In this document: positions 21,242 to 33,539 of the stretch, piece after piece | How positions within the stretch are numbered: position 1 is the stretch's first letter | Layout of the letters: every line of letters begins with the position of its first letter | DNA from: Antedon mediterranea | Lineage: Eukaryota > Echinodermata > Crinoidea > Comatulida > Antedonidae | Reading direction: 5' to 3' | Length of the DNA: 64,000 nt | Assembly: GCF_964355755.1 (NCBI RefSeq) | Contig: NC_092676.1 | Location: 16,598,288-16,662,287, forward strand | Translations under genes and position numbers: made by a program | The notes under the pieces: generated by a model | The model's database searches: none | Told to the model about the DNA's origin: nothing | Seen by the model: only the letters and a program-made list of their open reading frames with translations

Positions 21242-24230
21242 GATGGCCACTTACTATTATCTGCTATTTTTCTTAACTAAATGTCTCTCTTCCTTCAAAC
21301 TGCATGTTTTGTCGTACCCAATTCATCCAAGTCTTTCCTTATCAAAGGATGACAAAATCATTGTCGTATATCTTGATATGAAAGCTATTCAATTTACCCT
21401 TCTGTTTGTATAGATACTGTACCATCTTAGCCCTACACATTTGAATATTTATTTACTTTACTTCACCCAGTAGTATGGTATGTCAGTTGGTCATTTTACA
21501 GAATAATCACCTAAATATGATGTTTTAAATATAAATAAATATATGTTTTATTTGTTTATTGTGTTTAAATACTAAATAATTAAATACTGTAATAAGTTGT
21601 TACAAAGGATGATTGAAGATACACACAGTGTATGCCTATTTGTTGGTTTACAATTTAAAAAATAATGATTTAAAAAAATCAGCGATGAATATTATTTATA
21701 ACAAAATAGATTGATTTGTAACAATTTCGTAAACAATGAACTATTGATTGAATTAATTTATTGGACATAATGATTGGTTTTTTGATTATTGAAAAAAAAT
21801 AGTTGATTGATATAGCACAAGTTCCTTTTACCGCCATGTTGGTTGAAATAGTTTAAAGCACATTGTTACTATTCATGGTTTGTGAATTTAAACAAATTAT
21901 AAATCATAAAGGAGTGAATATATTCCTACACAATTTTGGATCGTGAGTAGAGTAATATAATAAATTAAAAAAATTATATAATAGTTTTAGGTACATTTTA
22001 TTAGTGAATGGTATATCATAAAACATGGATAAACGATCGAAGCATAAACTAATTCAGTATAGAACCCATAGAGACAACCTTATTCCCGCGAAATGAACGA
22101 GGAAAACATTACATAATATTTTAATTGCCCTCCTGAAAAAAATAATTGTTACATTTAGGCCTACTTTTGACCAAAAATTGGATCGAAAAAAAAAACAACC
22201 CAAAAGTAGTCAAATTATTTGTTTTTCTGTGGAAGTGAATAACTTCATTAAAACTACAAAATGGGCGGATTTTATAAATTTTTATTTTTCATGATTTTGA
22301 GGGACATACATCTTTATTTATACGGCCAAATCCTAGTAGATACTAGGTCCTGAATGTGTCCTTATATTAGAGGTTCAATTGTAATTGTGAAAGTTTGAAG
22401 ACGAATCCATTAATTTCGTCTGAAACGCATAACAGGCTTTTATTATGTCATATAATTAATTTTATAATTAAAGAAAAAACACACAATTTCGTCTAGCTAA
22501 CCAACTAGTAAGTTTATTGTTGTACATCTTTATGAAGAATACATACTCTATTAAAACCTGATTAAATTATGATTGATGTTCGGCTAAAACTGTTATTTGG
22601 GCCTAAATAAAATGTATTTCTGAAGACGTAATTTAGTTCAATGTTAAATTTATTATTTGGATGAGTTAGCCTATGCTGTAATTAGACCGCATTTATATAT
22701 TAAAATTCATGATGCTGTGTATATCATTAAAAATGGAAAATACTGACGGTTAATATTTATGATTGATGCTGTACCATGTTAAAATACAATGCTAAGTTTA
22801 CACAATGCATACAATTAGAGCTTAAATAATTAATACCGTAAACTATTTTAAATTGTGATTTGAGTGCTATAGGTTTAATTGATACACTTATTGTTACTTA
22901 GTTTTAAAAGTCTTACAATATTCTTCAGTAGTAGTGGACGATTTTTTATTTAATTGACCATTCAACATTTTACATTAATACATCTGAATGTATGTGATAG
23001 AGTATGAATCTGCAAAAAAACCTTTGTTAATAATTTTTTCACAGAAAAATCAAGATATTCCCTAACTAGAAGGTCTATAACGTTGTATGTTTTAACCAGG
23101 GCTCACTGGTGTTAATGAAGTAGTATTGATTACAGACCGTTATTGTTAAAATTAAAATACTACTGAAATCGGAAGTGAAAATACAATTAAGAAAAAACTG
23201 CTAATTATATGCCTTGTTAAAACTATAAATTGTACTTAATTAGTTCATTACTGTATTCTGAAAAATATGATTGTATATTAAAAAACATTCATTTACATAG
23301 AAGTTGTGAGTTTTCTGAAAATATTGTGAAAAAGAGTCTGATTAAAAATCTTACAATTTACGCCAGAAAGAACGTGCTCACGTATTTTGATCAATTCAAC
23401 CGGTGTTTTGAAGTAATTTTAAAATTCAGTAGACATTGTCCAGAAAAAACAATCCATTAATTTTTATTTATGGTGTTTCAGTCATAATAGGGTGAAAACG
23501 TAAATTTCAAGGGTAGCCCCGTTCATATTTTCCCAACTTCAGACATGCGTAATTAATAGAAAAAAAGAAAAGAATTATCTAAGCTTTCCTTTGACAAATA
23601 GGTCTATATATTAACGTTACCTCCCTGCTCAATGTGTGTTCATTCTGTCTTTTTTTGTCTTATGTAGGTGTGTTGTATTCTTTCTTAATGAAAGAAATTC
23701 AATCTAAAAGATTGAAATTTCAACAGAGATTTTATTGTTGTATTTTGTGAAGTCATCAAATGTGGTATAACTTTGTATTGTTTGCAAGAAAATTCCAATG
23801 ATCACCCATCCAAAAACTTCACAATCTGTTGTGTACGTTTACCACGGTTTTATGAACTTGACACGAGTTGTCCCAGGTTAATGATAATACAAATGAACAA
23901 TGTAAATATATAGGCCAGACAATGTCAATTGATATAACACACTGATGTGTCAAAATCATTCCTAATTGGTTGGTGCTATATACACGCAATCGATCAATTT
24001 CTATGCGTACAAGTCAAACGTTATCTTTCAACACATACCTGTACTGTAAACTATCGGTAGCTCAGACAACTATTTGTATTTGTATTGACTATCAGTGATT
24101 GGAAGTAGAAGCAGTTAGCAGCCTATCTTATGAGTCATCTCTTGTTCGCTTAATCCGCGAGGGTTCGTGGAATTCAGATCACAAATAACATTCATTAAAT
24201 ATCTACAGCCGGATTTAAACTATTTTTGAT
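21242..24230. other. Intergenic AT-rich sequence, no gene recognised
   Basis: About 3 kb between STK40 and the stefin gene. Open frames here are short and lack recognisable motifs or plausible splice contexts. No tandem array or long inverted repeat was noticed. Confidence 0.6.
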
Positions 24231-24423
24231 TAACTTAAGTTACTGTTATTAGTTACAGGAGTTGTATTGCGGGAATCGGCAAACGGCTGTGTTCATTTAG
24301 TAACTTGTGTTTATGTTGGTGGTTCGCTGCATGATTAATCGATGCAAAGCACGTAAAATATATTGACTCAAGGTTTTGAAAAAGTAAGCTGTAGGACCCT
24401 CTTGAGGCCATTGGTATTTTACC

Positions 24424-27008
24424 ATGGCGGCCGATATACAGACAGCAGAGGCTTCGATGATGATGTGTACGTTGACAAATACACAAGAATCAAACAATGA
24501 AATACAATCTATGATGAATGAGGTAAGTTTAACACCTTATTAATTGCGATTTAGTTGAACAGATCTAACATTGTGCACAATTAATAATAGACCTTATAAA
24601 ATGTTTTTACTGTATTGTTTACGGTTATTACTAATTTATTAGCCCAGGTGTATGTGGTTTCGGGGGTGGGGGGGGGGGGGGGTGTTATGTATCTTTTTAC
24701 ACGTATCATGTCATGCACTTAATACCAAAACAAAACGGTTTAGGTGCTCGTTTGTACCTAATGCTATACACTTATATAACTCCAGAGTACAAAGGTAAAA
24801 TGTAACCGATAATTTTTATCTAATTTTAACAATTTTTAGCCTCTTAACTTTTTGTGTTTTTTTGTAAATTGTATTTTATATTTTTGTTTTTGCCAGTTTT
24901 CAAATCACATTTCTGTTTTTTTAAATGGACAATAAAGTATATATGACTATGACTATGACTATGACTATGTCATACAGAGAGGCAGACCTGGCCCAATATA
25001 GGACACCCACGACCCCCACCCCCCACCAACGTTAGATTTTTCGATTTTTTAATTTTATATATTTATTATATATATTTTTTGTGCAATAAAATACGATATG
25101 GAAATATCGAAACTCTCCTACATTTCAGTCAACTTCCCCATCCTATCTACGGTAAAATACCGTAGCCTTTAGGCCTATAAATAATTGACACTTTAGGCCC
25201 TCCTCTCTGTTAAAGTTGAGGGTAAAAGCTACAGTGTGTTTAATATCAGGTATAATACAATTAAAGAAGAACAAATTTTAACGCGTAATGTATTTTAAAA
25301 GGTTTATTTTAGAATAATTGATTATAGTTTTTTTTGGCTGTTTTTAAAACTTAAAATGGACATAGCCCTAATTGGCCTGTTGTATAGGCCTACAAAACAT
25401 GTTATAAAACCATGGCCCTATTCTAAAAATAAACCAGTGTAAACTATTTATTTATAGGTTCGTTGTAAGGCCGAACAAGCAGTCGGAAGGAGTTTTACAC
25501 ACTATGAAGCTACTCAATTTGCTACTCAACTTGTTAATGGTGTCAACTATTTTGTAAAGGTGATTTGTTTTAAATACACATGTATTATTACATGACGTAC
25601 GTGATTGGATATTTTAAACAATTATAGACATATAATCGTAATGACAACCATGGGAGAATATTGTTTAGGTTGAGTAGGCCTAAAGCCGATTTTCCACTAG
25701 GCGAATTTGTTCGCGCGAACAAATTCGCCTAGTGGAAAATCGGCTTAAAGATGAGAAGAACATTCTCTGTGACTACATGTAGGTAGGGAGTTGTACCAAA
25801 TGGAGTGGCCTTGTTTGGATATAATTTGTCCTTCTAAAAGATTTGAACAATATGGATAATGTGTTACCTTCTGTGACCATAATGTTCCCACTGTTACCCA
25901 TCTGGTGCTAAGTCCCAACGAAGATAACAGTTTGATTTATCAGCCATCAGTCAGTGATGTACTGTCATAATATCACTGGTATATCTTCACAATCTTTCTT
26001 TCTTTCTTGGAGATCCAAGAAACATTTATTATATATGGCCTTTGGCCCAAATAATATACAATGTAATACAATATTAAATAAATATCAGTTGAGTGCGTAT
26101 AAAAATTCTGTTCTACGTTTAAATGAAAAAAATAAATATTTTCCAAGTTTAACAATAAGATCAGTATTTGTGGCAGACATAAGATAAATATATTTGAATT
26201 TAGTTTGGTTGTTTGTATAAAAGGAAAACATATATTTAGTTCTAATATCTGAATAAAATGGACAAACTAAAGTGAAATGATATTCATCTTCAATTGATTG
26301 TAAAGCACATAATTTGCATAATCTTTCATTTCTATTTATACAATTCCATCTTCCTTTTTCAATTTCTAATTCTAAAATTCCTAGTCGTATCTTAGTCATA
26401 ATTTGTCTATGTTTGTAATTTGTTACTTTTGTTAGATATTCTTCAATTCCAAACAATCGAAACACAATATATTTCTTATTACTACTAATAAAATAGATTC
26501 ATAAAATGTATTGCCATTAACAAACGCGTCTTCCAAGCTAAATTAACACAAACAGTAATTGTGAAAAACACATTACAAAAATAAGAACTTTCACACGGCT
26601 TAATTCAACAGAATTTTTTAGTGTTGTACAGTATCGCATAGGCCTCTACATGCGTTTATTTTACTCATACATAATTTTTAGAGTGGCTTTAGGCGTATTA
26701 AAATATGTATTAAACATATTTTATTAGGTCTATAGGCTATAATAGGCTATGGGTTTTTGCAGAAGTGACATGTTTTTCGGTACCGTTCGTAGGCCGATTC
26801 TACGTTTTTGTGTTTTATGTAAAGTAGTGCTAATTATACTGTAAAATATCCTAACAATTTATTATCTAAAACTTGTTTTATTTTTCAGGTTCGAACTGAA
26901 GAAAACAACTACATTCATATGAAAATTCACAAGGTATTTGGCGGTGACGTCACATTTACCTGTCTCGTGGACAACAAAGCAAAGAGTGATGAAATCCTTT
27001 ATTTCTGA
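24424..27008 (+). CDS. Stefin (cystatin B-like) cysteine protease inhibitor
   Basis: Three exons, 24424-24522, 25458-25559 and 26889-27008, all joined in phase 0 with GT-AG introns, give 106 aa. This matches the compact stefin gene layout. There is no signal peptide, as expected for a cytosolic type-1 cystatin inhibiting papain-like proteases. The first hairpin motif QxVxG is QLVNG (ATQLVNGVNYFVKV), and the protein ends NKAKSDEILYF, very like the stefin end NKAKHDELTYF. The start at 24424 has the context ACCATGG; three later in-frame ATGs at 24457-24465 would give a protein about 95 aa long, nearer the usual stefin size. Odd point: the N-terminal glycine that usually enters the protease cleft is not seen (MMMCTLTNT where stefins have MMCGAP or similar). 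The family is clear; orthology to cystatin A or B is not decided. Confidence 0.9.
24830..24972 (+). mobile_element. LINE 3' end with (GACTAT)n tail
   Basis: In stefin intron 1. The segment TTTTTAAATGGACAATAAAG is followed by TATATATGACTATGACTATG repeats, the form of a non-LTR retrotransposon 3' UTR ending in a short simple repeat. No coding part is attached. Confidence 0.45.
25684..25745. mobile_element. MITE reduced to an almost pure palindrome, TAA TSD
   Basis: A perfect palindrome (25683-25746) from AAGCCGATTTTCCACTAGGC to its exact mirror, centred on TTCGCGCGAA with no spacer. TAA flanks at 25681-25683 and 25746-25748. Its arms match the ends of the 200-bp element at 30231-30430, so this is a copy that lost its interior. 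It lies in stefin intron 2. Confidence 0.85.
25985..26470 (-). pseudogene. Non-LTR retrotransposon 3' coding fragment
   Basis: On the minus strand, 26465-26085 encodes the C-terminal region of a LINE ORF2. Seen are KIRLGILELEIEKGRW, ERLCKLCALQSIEDEYHF and LVCPFYSDIRTKY, a Cys-His zinc-binding module (CxxC...H...C) that follows reverse transcriptase in many LINEs. The 3' UTR ends near 25985 in an AAGAAAGAAAG tract. It is 5'-truncated and lies in a stefin intron. Confidence 0.75.
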
Positions 27009-27344
27009 AGAAAAAAAAAGCCGGAAATACTGCATTTTTGTTATTATAAATTAAAAAGGCCAGGTGAAGCTTGTAACTGATGACTGCCTAATTTTAAGCC
27101 GATTGAATAACATGCCTAGCCAGTTATATTTAGTATTCTTATGAAATACAGGCCATGAGAAACCTAGGCTTCTCACTGAACTAATCGAACGATGGATAAA
27201 GTAATATGGCCTACACTTGATCGTTGGCTACTATTACAGTACTAAAAATAATGTCTCAAACAGTTTTTTTATTATTATTTTTTTATTTGTATTCTGTTAA
27301 TATCTTTGGACATGTAACATTTAATAACTAATTATTTGCGTCAG

Positions 27345-27425
27345 GGAGCTAGTCAGATGTTTGACTTCATGGGCTCTAGGCCTACTCCTAGCGACCCAGA
27401 AGTAGTGGGTTCGAGTGCCACCAGC
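27345..27425 (+). pseudogene. tRNA-like sequence (weak)
   Basis: Contains GTGGGTTCGAGTGCC, a B-box-like stretch, and an upstream AGCTAGTCAGATG that only loosely resembles an A-box. No cloverleaf can be drawn with confidence. Probably a decayed SINE head. Confidence 0.25.
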
Positions 27426-27429
27426 ATAA

Positions 27430-28300
27430 TGTACTTAGTATAAAGTAGGGTATAGGTCTAATCTGATCAATTAAGCTTGGAGACATAACACATTCATGTT
27501 TTGAATAAGTTAAGAGATCATTTTAAATTAGGAAAAATTGGATTTGTAAAAATTATTTATTAAGAACAACATTGAACAATGGTAATATAAAATTGAATCG
27601 ATTTTTGTTATGTTTTTATTATTAAACATGACGTGATTATACAAAGTTTACAATGTAAGGTCTACTTAAACAATATTCTTATATGGACAAAACAATCATA
27701 AACAATAACATAAAATGACTATTTTATACCGCCAGGATTGTTTGTTCAATGTGTATAGAGTTATTGTTGTTGCCTAATGTATAGAGTTAGGCCTATTGTG
27801 GTTGCTGCTTTGAAATGCGAGTGGAAAATAAAATAGAACATGTATTTTCACAGATACTTTACAAATAATTTCCACCCATATGTTGGTAAAATGACCTTGG
27901 GGTTGACAGATTTTATTCAATAATATTGTTTACAGACAAATTTCAATGAACAATAATCCAGCGTAAAAACACACAATACGTCGTACACTTTATGTCTGTC
28001 AAGGGCTTTGTTATTTCAGTTCACACCTTTTTCTTTTATTTATTTAGAAAGATCACATCGTTATGTTGGGCTTTCTTTTCAAGTTCCTGTACTTCTTATT
28101 CGATACGAGCTATTTTATTCCAATATGAATATATTTGTTAACATACATTTGTTAATTATACATTATAGTATACTATATGCTTTTGTTATTATCCGAACTT
28201 TGATCCTAAAATATTAATAATGATAAAAAAAGTTCACACAATATTACGGTATCTATAAAGTTCCCACAACGCAAACGAATGGACATGTGCATTTTTTATC
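27430..28300. other. Intergenic AT-rich sequence, nothing recognised
   Basis: Downstream of the stefin gene. No coding, RNA or repeat signature is visible until the MITE at 28306. Confidence 0.55.
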
Positions 28301-28305
28301 TATTA

Positions 28306-28446
28306 AGCTCTGTCTACACTACCAAACTTGATGGGACTAAAAAATGTGAACATGATGTCATATCACCACCATATTTGGACATATAACTATATTTGGGCAC
28401 ATCACACCTTTTTTTGTCAAACTAGTTTGAAAGTGTAGATAGAGAA
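28306..28446. mobile_element. MITE family A, copy 3
   Basis: The left end AGCTCTGTCTACACTACCAA is well preserved; the interior holds ATTTGGGCACATCACACC and the right end is GTCAAACTAGTTTGAAAGTG. One arm carries a small internal duplication of CATATTTGG. Confidence 0.75.
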
Positions 28447-28562
28447 CTAGAATACTTTGACATTGACATAGAATTGATAGAATACCGTACACATTCTGGC
28501 ATTTACATTATAATACAAATTAACAACGTGTTAGAACCATTGTGATTGATTGGTTATTACCT

Positions 28563-28790
28563 ATGGATGGCCACATGATCTACCATTCGGACTATTTAGT
28601 CATTAAAAATCGCCCCATGAAGTCACCACGACCAACACCACCCCATCTACAGATGCGGGCATGGTTAGCTAACTACGCGAGATTTAAAGATATCTGGACA
28701 TATTGGGGAGCCGGGAAAAAAAGATCAACTAAATCGAAAACTGAAGTCTATTCCGGATTCTATGATACTAGAAGAAGTTGTACGTGCCGT
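28563..28790 (+). CDS. Possible coding exon, unrecognised protein
   Basis: From ATG at 28563 (context CCTATGG) an open frame reads MDGHMIYHSDYLVIKNRPMK, then a proline-rich stretch and RAWLANYARFKDIWTYWG, ending in a basic Ser/Thr/Arg region. The residue mix and lower AT content look more like protein than nearby sequence. A good donor, GTAAGTAG, follows CGTGCC at 28790. A further open stretch, YLECRRDITLPKLRRVMRAH, continues about 28821-28932 in another frame to a stop. This could be the remains of one gene with a frameshift or a short intron. I do not recognise the family. Confidence 0.35.
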
Positions 28791-29037
28791 AAGTAGTACC
28801 AGAGTCGGCCTTACGCAGGTACCTGGAATGCCGCCGTGACATCACCTTACCAAAGTTGCGTCGCGTGATGCGGGCGCACCACATCGCATCGAAAAGGACG
28901 CAACCACCCTTTACCACCAACTGCCCGAAATAAGCAAAACTACAAAAATCAGCCTGAAGCCTTTTGGTTCAAACGTTGAACCTGCGGCAAAATATGATAT
29001 TCAAGGTGGCGCAAAGTTCCGGTAATCAATGCCATTC

Positions 29038-30089
29038 CAGGGCCGTAGCCAGGATCTGTCAAGGGGGGGGGGGGGGGGGGGTTCGCACACTAAGTATTTG
29101 GGTCACCCCCCCCCCCCCCCCGCCCCCCTGGGGTGGGGCCTGAGGCGAAGCAAATTTTGTTGAATGACACCCCTAGATGGCCGGAAAAGACACTCTCATG
29201 CAGCATTCTACCAATGAGCAAAACGATCGTACTTGGACTCGTGGACTATTTAAACGATAACATTTGTTGCCGTATGTTAGATGCGCGTGCTCTGTGCGGA
29301 ATCCGCCGATTGTTTGATCATTTACTCGATATTTTGTTTTGCGTTCAAGTTCAATGCGAACGTACGTCTAGGAGAAGCCACGAAAAAGCACACTGGGTGA
29401 AGGCAAATGCAATTCTTATTATAGCTCTATCTATAATATTTATTTACAGCAATTTGTTGAGGAAATTAAATATGCCAATGTAAATAGGTGATATTGATAC
29501 ATTTGAGTACGTATCGGCTGGTGGTCTAGAAAAAAATAATCGAATGCCATAATGTGAACTACAGTACATGATACCATAGATATTATAGTGTAAAATATTA
29601 ATATTCACTACATACATACATTATACTTCATAGCCACACATAAATACTGATGTATGTCGGAAGGCTATATACTTTATGCATGCTGCCTGACTGCCAGTGA
29701 TCTAAACAATTGGTACGCAGTTGTCTGGCGGTGTCCTTTGTACGAATCGTTCGTCCCCTAGCTCGCTGTGAGACGCGTCAATATCATGTTGAATGCAGGG
29801 ACCAAACATTTATTTTTCAGGTTAAAATCGGCAATTCATTTGCAACTCTTAGAAATTTACAGACTATATCGCTCGAAGTACGCTCATACAGGGAAGAAGG
29901 TACTGTATGAGTTATTCCGAACGAGTTTACGAATTACGGGCACGTATTTGGACGATTTTCGGAGATGAGGGTGAGGTATTGGGCATGTCGGGGATGGGGG
30001 TTCGCAGTCGGTTAAGGGGGGTTCGCTGTAAAGGGGGGGGGGGGGGGGTTCGCCCGAACCATAAAACCCCCTCCCTGGCTACGGGCCTG
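29038..30089. mobile_element. hAT-like non-autonomous element with poly-G ends, 5-bp TSD
   Basis: Imperfect terminal inverted repeats CAGGGCCGTAGCCAGG and CCTGGCTACGGGCCTG. CATTC is duplicated at 29033-29037 and 30090-30094. Long G or C runs sit just inside both ends (29059-29080, 29107-29121, about 30037-30048). Sequence near 29145-29185 (GCGAAGC...TAGATGGCCGGAAA) is the reverse complement of the right part of the element at 1492-3424, so the two families share internal DNA despite different ends. No transposase. Confidence 0.8.
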
Positions 30090-30230
30090 CATTCAGTCAA
30101 ATTTATATAAGAGGGGGCCCTGTTTTTATAATTTTGTGTTTATTACTTGTATGATGTATCATGATTTTCATTACATCTAGCCTATTTCAAATCTTTTTTT
30201 ATGGTGGTTATGTGTGAATTTCCACCCTCA

Positions 30231-30430
30231 AGCTGATTTTTCACTAGGCGAATTTGTTAGCGCGAATCGAAAGCGTTAGTTTATACGCATGCGTAGATAG
30301 GGATTTGGAAGATGGAAACATGAATACGCATGCGTAGATAGGGATTTGGAAGATGGAAACATGAATACGCATGCGTATAACCTGACGCATTCGATTCGCT
30401 CGAACAAATTCGCCTAGTGGAAAATCGGCT
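30231..30430. mobile_element. 200-bp MITE, TCA TSD (parent form of 25684 palindrome)
   Basis: Ends AGCTGATTTTTCACTAGGCG and the mirrored GCCTAGTGGAAAATCGGCT, flanked by TCA at 30228-30230 and 30431-30433. The interior has two copies of a 41-bp unit (TACGCATGCGTAGATAGGGA and onward) plus a third partial one. Confidence 0.8.
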
Positions 30431-30435
30431 TCAGA

Positions 30436-31361
30436 TAAAACATTCAACGCATCGCAGGTGTTGCAGACGTTAAGCGACAGTTTTAGTGAAATTGATGACT
30501 CGGACACTGATAAGGACTACGAAGACACTGGTGAATCTGACTACATCACCAGCTCTGAAGAAGAGACGACTGTGGTTACACAATAAACCCGACAACGAAC
30601 TAGAAAACAACGGGGGAGGAAGCAATTGTCAGCCATCCATTCCAGAAGGACAGCCACATATTGAAGAAAGCAGACAGTCAGTTGTGAAAGAGTTGCAGCC
30701 ACCAGTCACTGCAGGTGATGGGCAGCCACCAGTCATTGATGTTGGACAACCTCTATCCGTAGAAGAAGATCAGCCGACAACGAACTATAAAACAACAGGG
30801 AGGAAGCAATTGTCAGCCATCTATTGCAGAAGAAGGGCAGCCACATATTGATGAAAGCAGACAGCCAGTTGTATAAGATTTGCAGCCACCAGTCATTACA
30901 AGTGATGGGCAGCCACCAATCATTGAAGTTAGACAGCCGCCAACCATTGAAGAGGCGCAGCCACTTGTCTTAGCTGGAGTTAAACAACCACCAGTCATTG
31001 AAGAGGGGGAGCAACCAATCAATGCAAAAGTGGGACACCCACCTATTCAAAACAGGTTCACAATAAAAAAAATGTCCCAAACTGCATCTTGGAAAAAAAA
31101 AAAGGAAGCAAGCATGTGTAACTGATCAAGCGCATACTGACTCAAGAGACATAAAAAAGCAGCAGCCTTCCCAGCCATCCAACTGTGAAAATGGTAGGTT
31201 CAGGTGCTCTGATAAATTTTCAGAAAAAGACAGGGAAGCTATTTGTAATGAATACTGGAGAATGGGAGACAATGCCCGTCAGAAAGAAAACAAAAGTTAT
31301 GTTAATTCGAGGGAAAAACGTTCTAGCCCAGATGGTGATATTAATACTGTATTTTCTTAAA
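30436..31361 (+). pseudogene. Decayed transposon-associated gene with QPPVI repeats
   Basis: The + strand has an acidic segment (SEIDDSDTDKDYEDTGESDY), then diverged 27-33-bp repeats encoding words such as DGQPPVIDVGQP in shifting frames. At about 31200-31300 comes a charged segment, DKFSEKDREAICNEYWRMGD. Stops and frameshifts break it throughout. The last motif resembles proteins linked to transposons in invertebrate genomes; that is a loose inference. Confidence 0.45.
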
Positions 31362-31369
31362 TGGTAAAA

Positions 31370-32310
31370 AGCTTGACAATTCTAAGCACACTCGATATCT
31401 AGGTGTAGAAATTGACGAACATTTAACGTGGAACTATCATGTTAGGGATCTGTGTAAGTCACTTGGACCCACATTTTACAATTTTTAACAAAGTAAGTAG
31501 ATTTCTAAACAAAAGCCTTCTAGAATGACTATACAGCCATGTAGCGACTATGCCATTTCTGTATGGGGAAATACATCTGAAACAAATATAATTAAAATAT
31601 TTAGGTTTAAAAAACGAGCGGCAAGAATAACTACAAAGAACCACGACTTCATAAACAGTAGGGGTGAAAACATAGTTAAACAATTATCTTCTGAGACATT
31701 AAATGTTGTTCCCCCGATACAAAACACGAATAAAATGAAAGAACAATCACTGAGGGTAGCAGGGGCAAACATATGGAATAACATACATTTTGACATTCAA
31801 AATTCAATCTTTATTAATGCGTTCAAATCGAGTTATAAAAACACATTTTTTTTATCTAGGGAAATACTTTAAACACGTTTTAAATCTGTTTAATGTATTT
31901 TTTATGTGGTGTATTCTTTTTATGAACATCTTTGTTAACTTGGATTTTTAATCATAATTTTGTATTTTTAATGTATGGTTCTTAAAGTTTAGTATTATTT
32001 TAGACTGTTTAATTTTAACATTTTTACTATTTTAAAGAAACTATGTATTATATAATTTTATGAACATCTTTGTTAACTTAGATTTTTAATCATAATTTTG
32101 TATTTTTAATGTATGGTTTTCACATTTTAGTATTATTTTAGACTGTTTAATTTTAACATGTTTTACTATTTTTAAGAAACGATGTATTATATAATCATGT
32201 ATGTTATGTTTTATGCTGGACCTTTTGAAAAACAACAATGTCCCCTTTGTGAGACAACGTTGATATTGTCATCCAGTAGAAATATGTTTATAAATAGATA
32301 AAATAAAAAG
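31370..32310 (+). pseudogene. LINE 3' fragment inside decayed transposon genes
   Basis: Starts with TRYLGVEIDEHLTWNYHV, the segment after reverse transcriptase in RTE/CR1-like ORFs. A deletion follows, then AISVWGNTSETNIIKIFRFK and KKRAARIT to a stop at 31872. The 3' UTR contains a tandem duplication of about 142 bp (units starting TTTATGAACATCTTTGTTAA at about 31919 and 32061). It ends near an AATAAAA tract at 32300. Confidence 0.7.
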
Positions 32311-32559
32311 ATTGTTTGTTGACAAATGTCAAGGTGTATGCCATCCCGTCCCAAAGAGAACGTCAGCGTGAGAAGAATTCAACCTACACCTCCTCTTCCT
32401 AGGTAACAAATAATGTGGGGCCCTTATGGGGAAATTCGGGGCCATATTATGGGCTAGCCCTTACTATACCTAACCCTTCTATCATACCGCAATGTATGCA
32501 CATCGGGTAGCCCACTTGTCTGTTATTTTCTAATTTGTTTGTTTATTGTTTTTGGTTCA

Positions 32560-33150
32560 ACCGATATTTTTATTAGAGTACCCAGATGATCAGCAGTCAG
32601 AAGAAGATTTTTCGGAAGATGAGGACTTTACGAGCCCGAGTCTACCACCATCACCAATGCCAGACACCCCACATCGAAGTAGTAGGCCTAAACCTCCTCA
32701 GAGTCAAAGCTCAATAGCTTCAATCCGGGTTCTACAAGTTCCGTAATGAAAACCGCGAGAAAGTGACTTTTTTCTTGTTTGCTCTGATACTTCTTGCGAC
32801 GTTTTACTTTTCTATGAATGTAAAAAGATATAAAATATAATAAAAATAAATAAAATATTGTATACTGATTTAACAGTTAAACATATCTGTGATATTCCGT
32901 TCTTTCCACTTTCTTTTGATAACTTGCAGGATTTCAACCCACAGTTTTTAAAGTTTTGGTAATGTGCAAAAGCAACTGGAACGCAACACCTCCCTTTTGC
33001 TAGACTTCAAACAGAAAAGGTCAATGTTAATGTTGTTGAAATTGATGAACACAAGACATTCGGACTTCCATTGACAACTGTTGATGAATTAGAAGAATTC
33101 GAGAAGAAACTTGAAGATACAGAATTTTCGAAGAAAATAGTAAGGAAAAT
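32560..33150 (+). pseudogene. Fragments resembling a DUF4806-type transposon-linked protein
   Basis: A possible exon at 32577-32745 encodes an acidic Ser/Pro-rich stretch (DDQQSEEDFSEDEDFTSPSL). At 32990-33140 an open frame encodes VEIDEHKTFGLPLTTVDELE and EFEKKLEDTEFSKKI followed by a GTAAGG donor. The FPL-x-T-x-x-E-L-x-x-x-E pattern is like the DUF4806 domain of uncharacterised metazoan proteins. Whether the pieces form one functional gene is doubtful. Confidence 0.4.
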
Positions 33151-33539
33151 TACATACATACGTATAGTATACAGATTACAGTATATTGTTTTAATTTGAA
33201 GTCAACAGCGAGGAGCTTGCCACCTTACATAATATAATACATGTAGGAATACAGACAAAACAAAGCACACTTAAACCTACTTCTTAAACATTTCTTAATT
33301 TTGGATTGCAAAATCATTTGTATATTTGTTGCAATTGTTATTGAGTGTTTGAAAGTGAATTAGGCATTCAGTACAAACCTAAACAGGAAAACATTGCCAT
33401 TATATTTACTATAAAAGTAAGAGTATTTCAGATCAGTTGCGGAAATTGCATTAATATGTTTACCGATAAATGAAACAATAGCTTTTTTTCCTTTTTTTTT
33501 TGCAGATTTCTAACTTAAGTTTAATTTGGTGGCAGAAAT

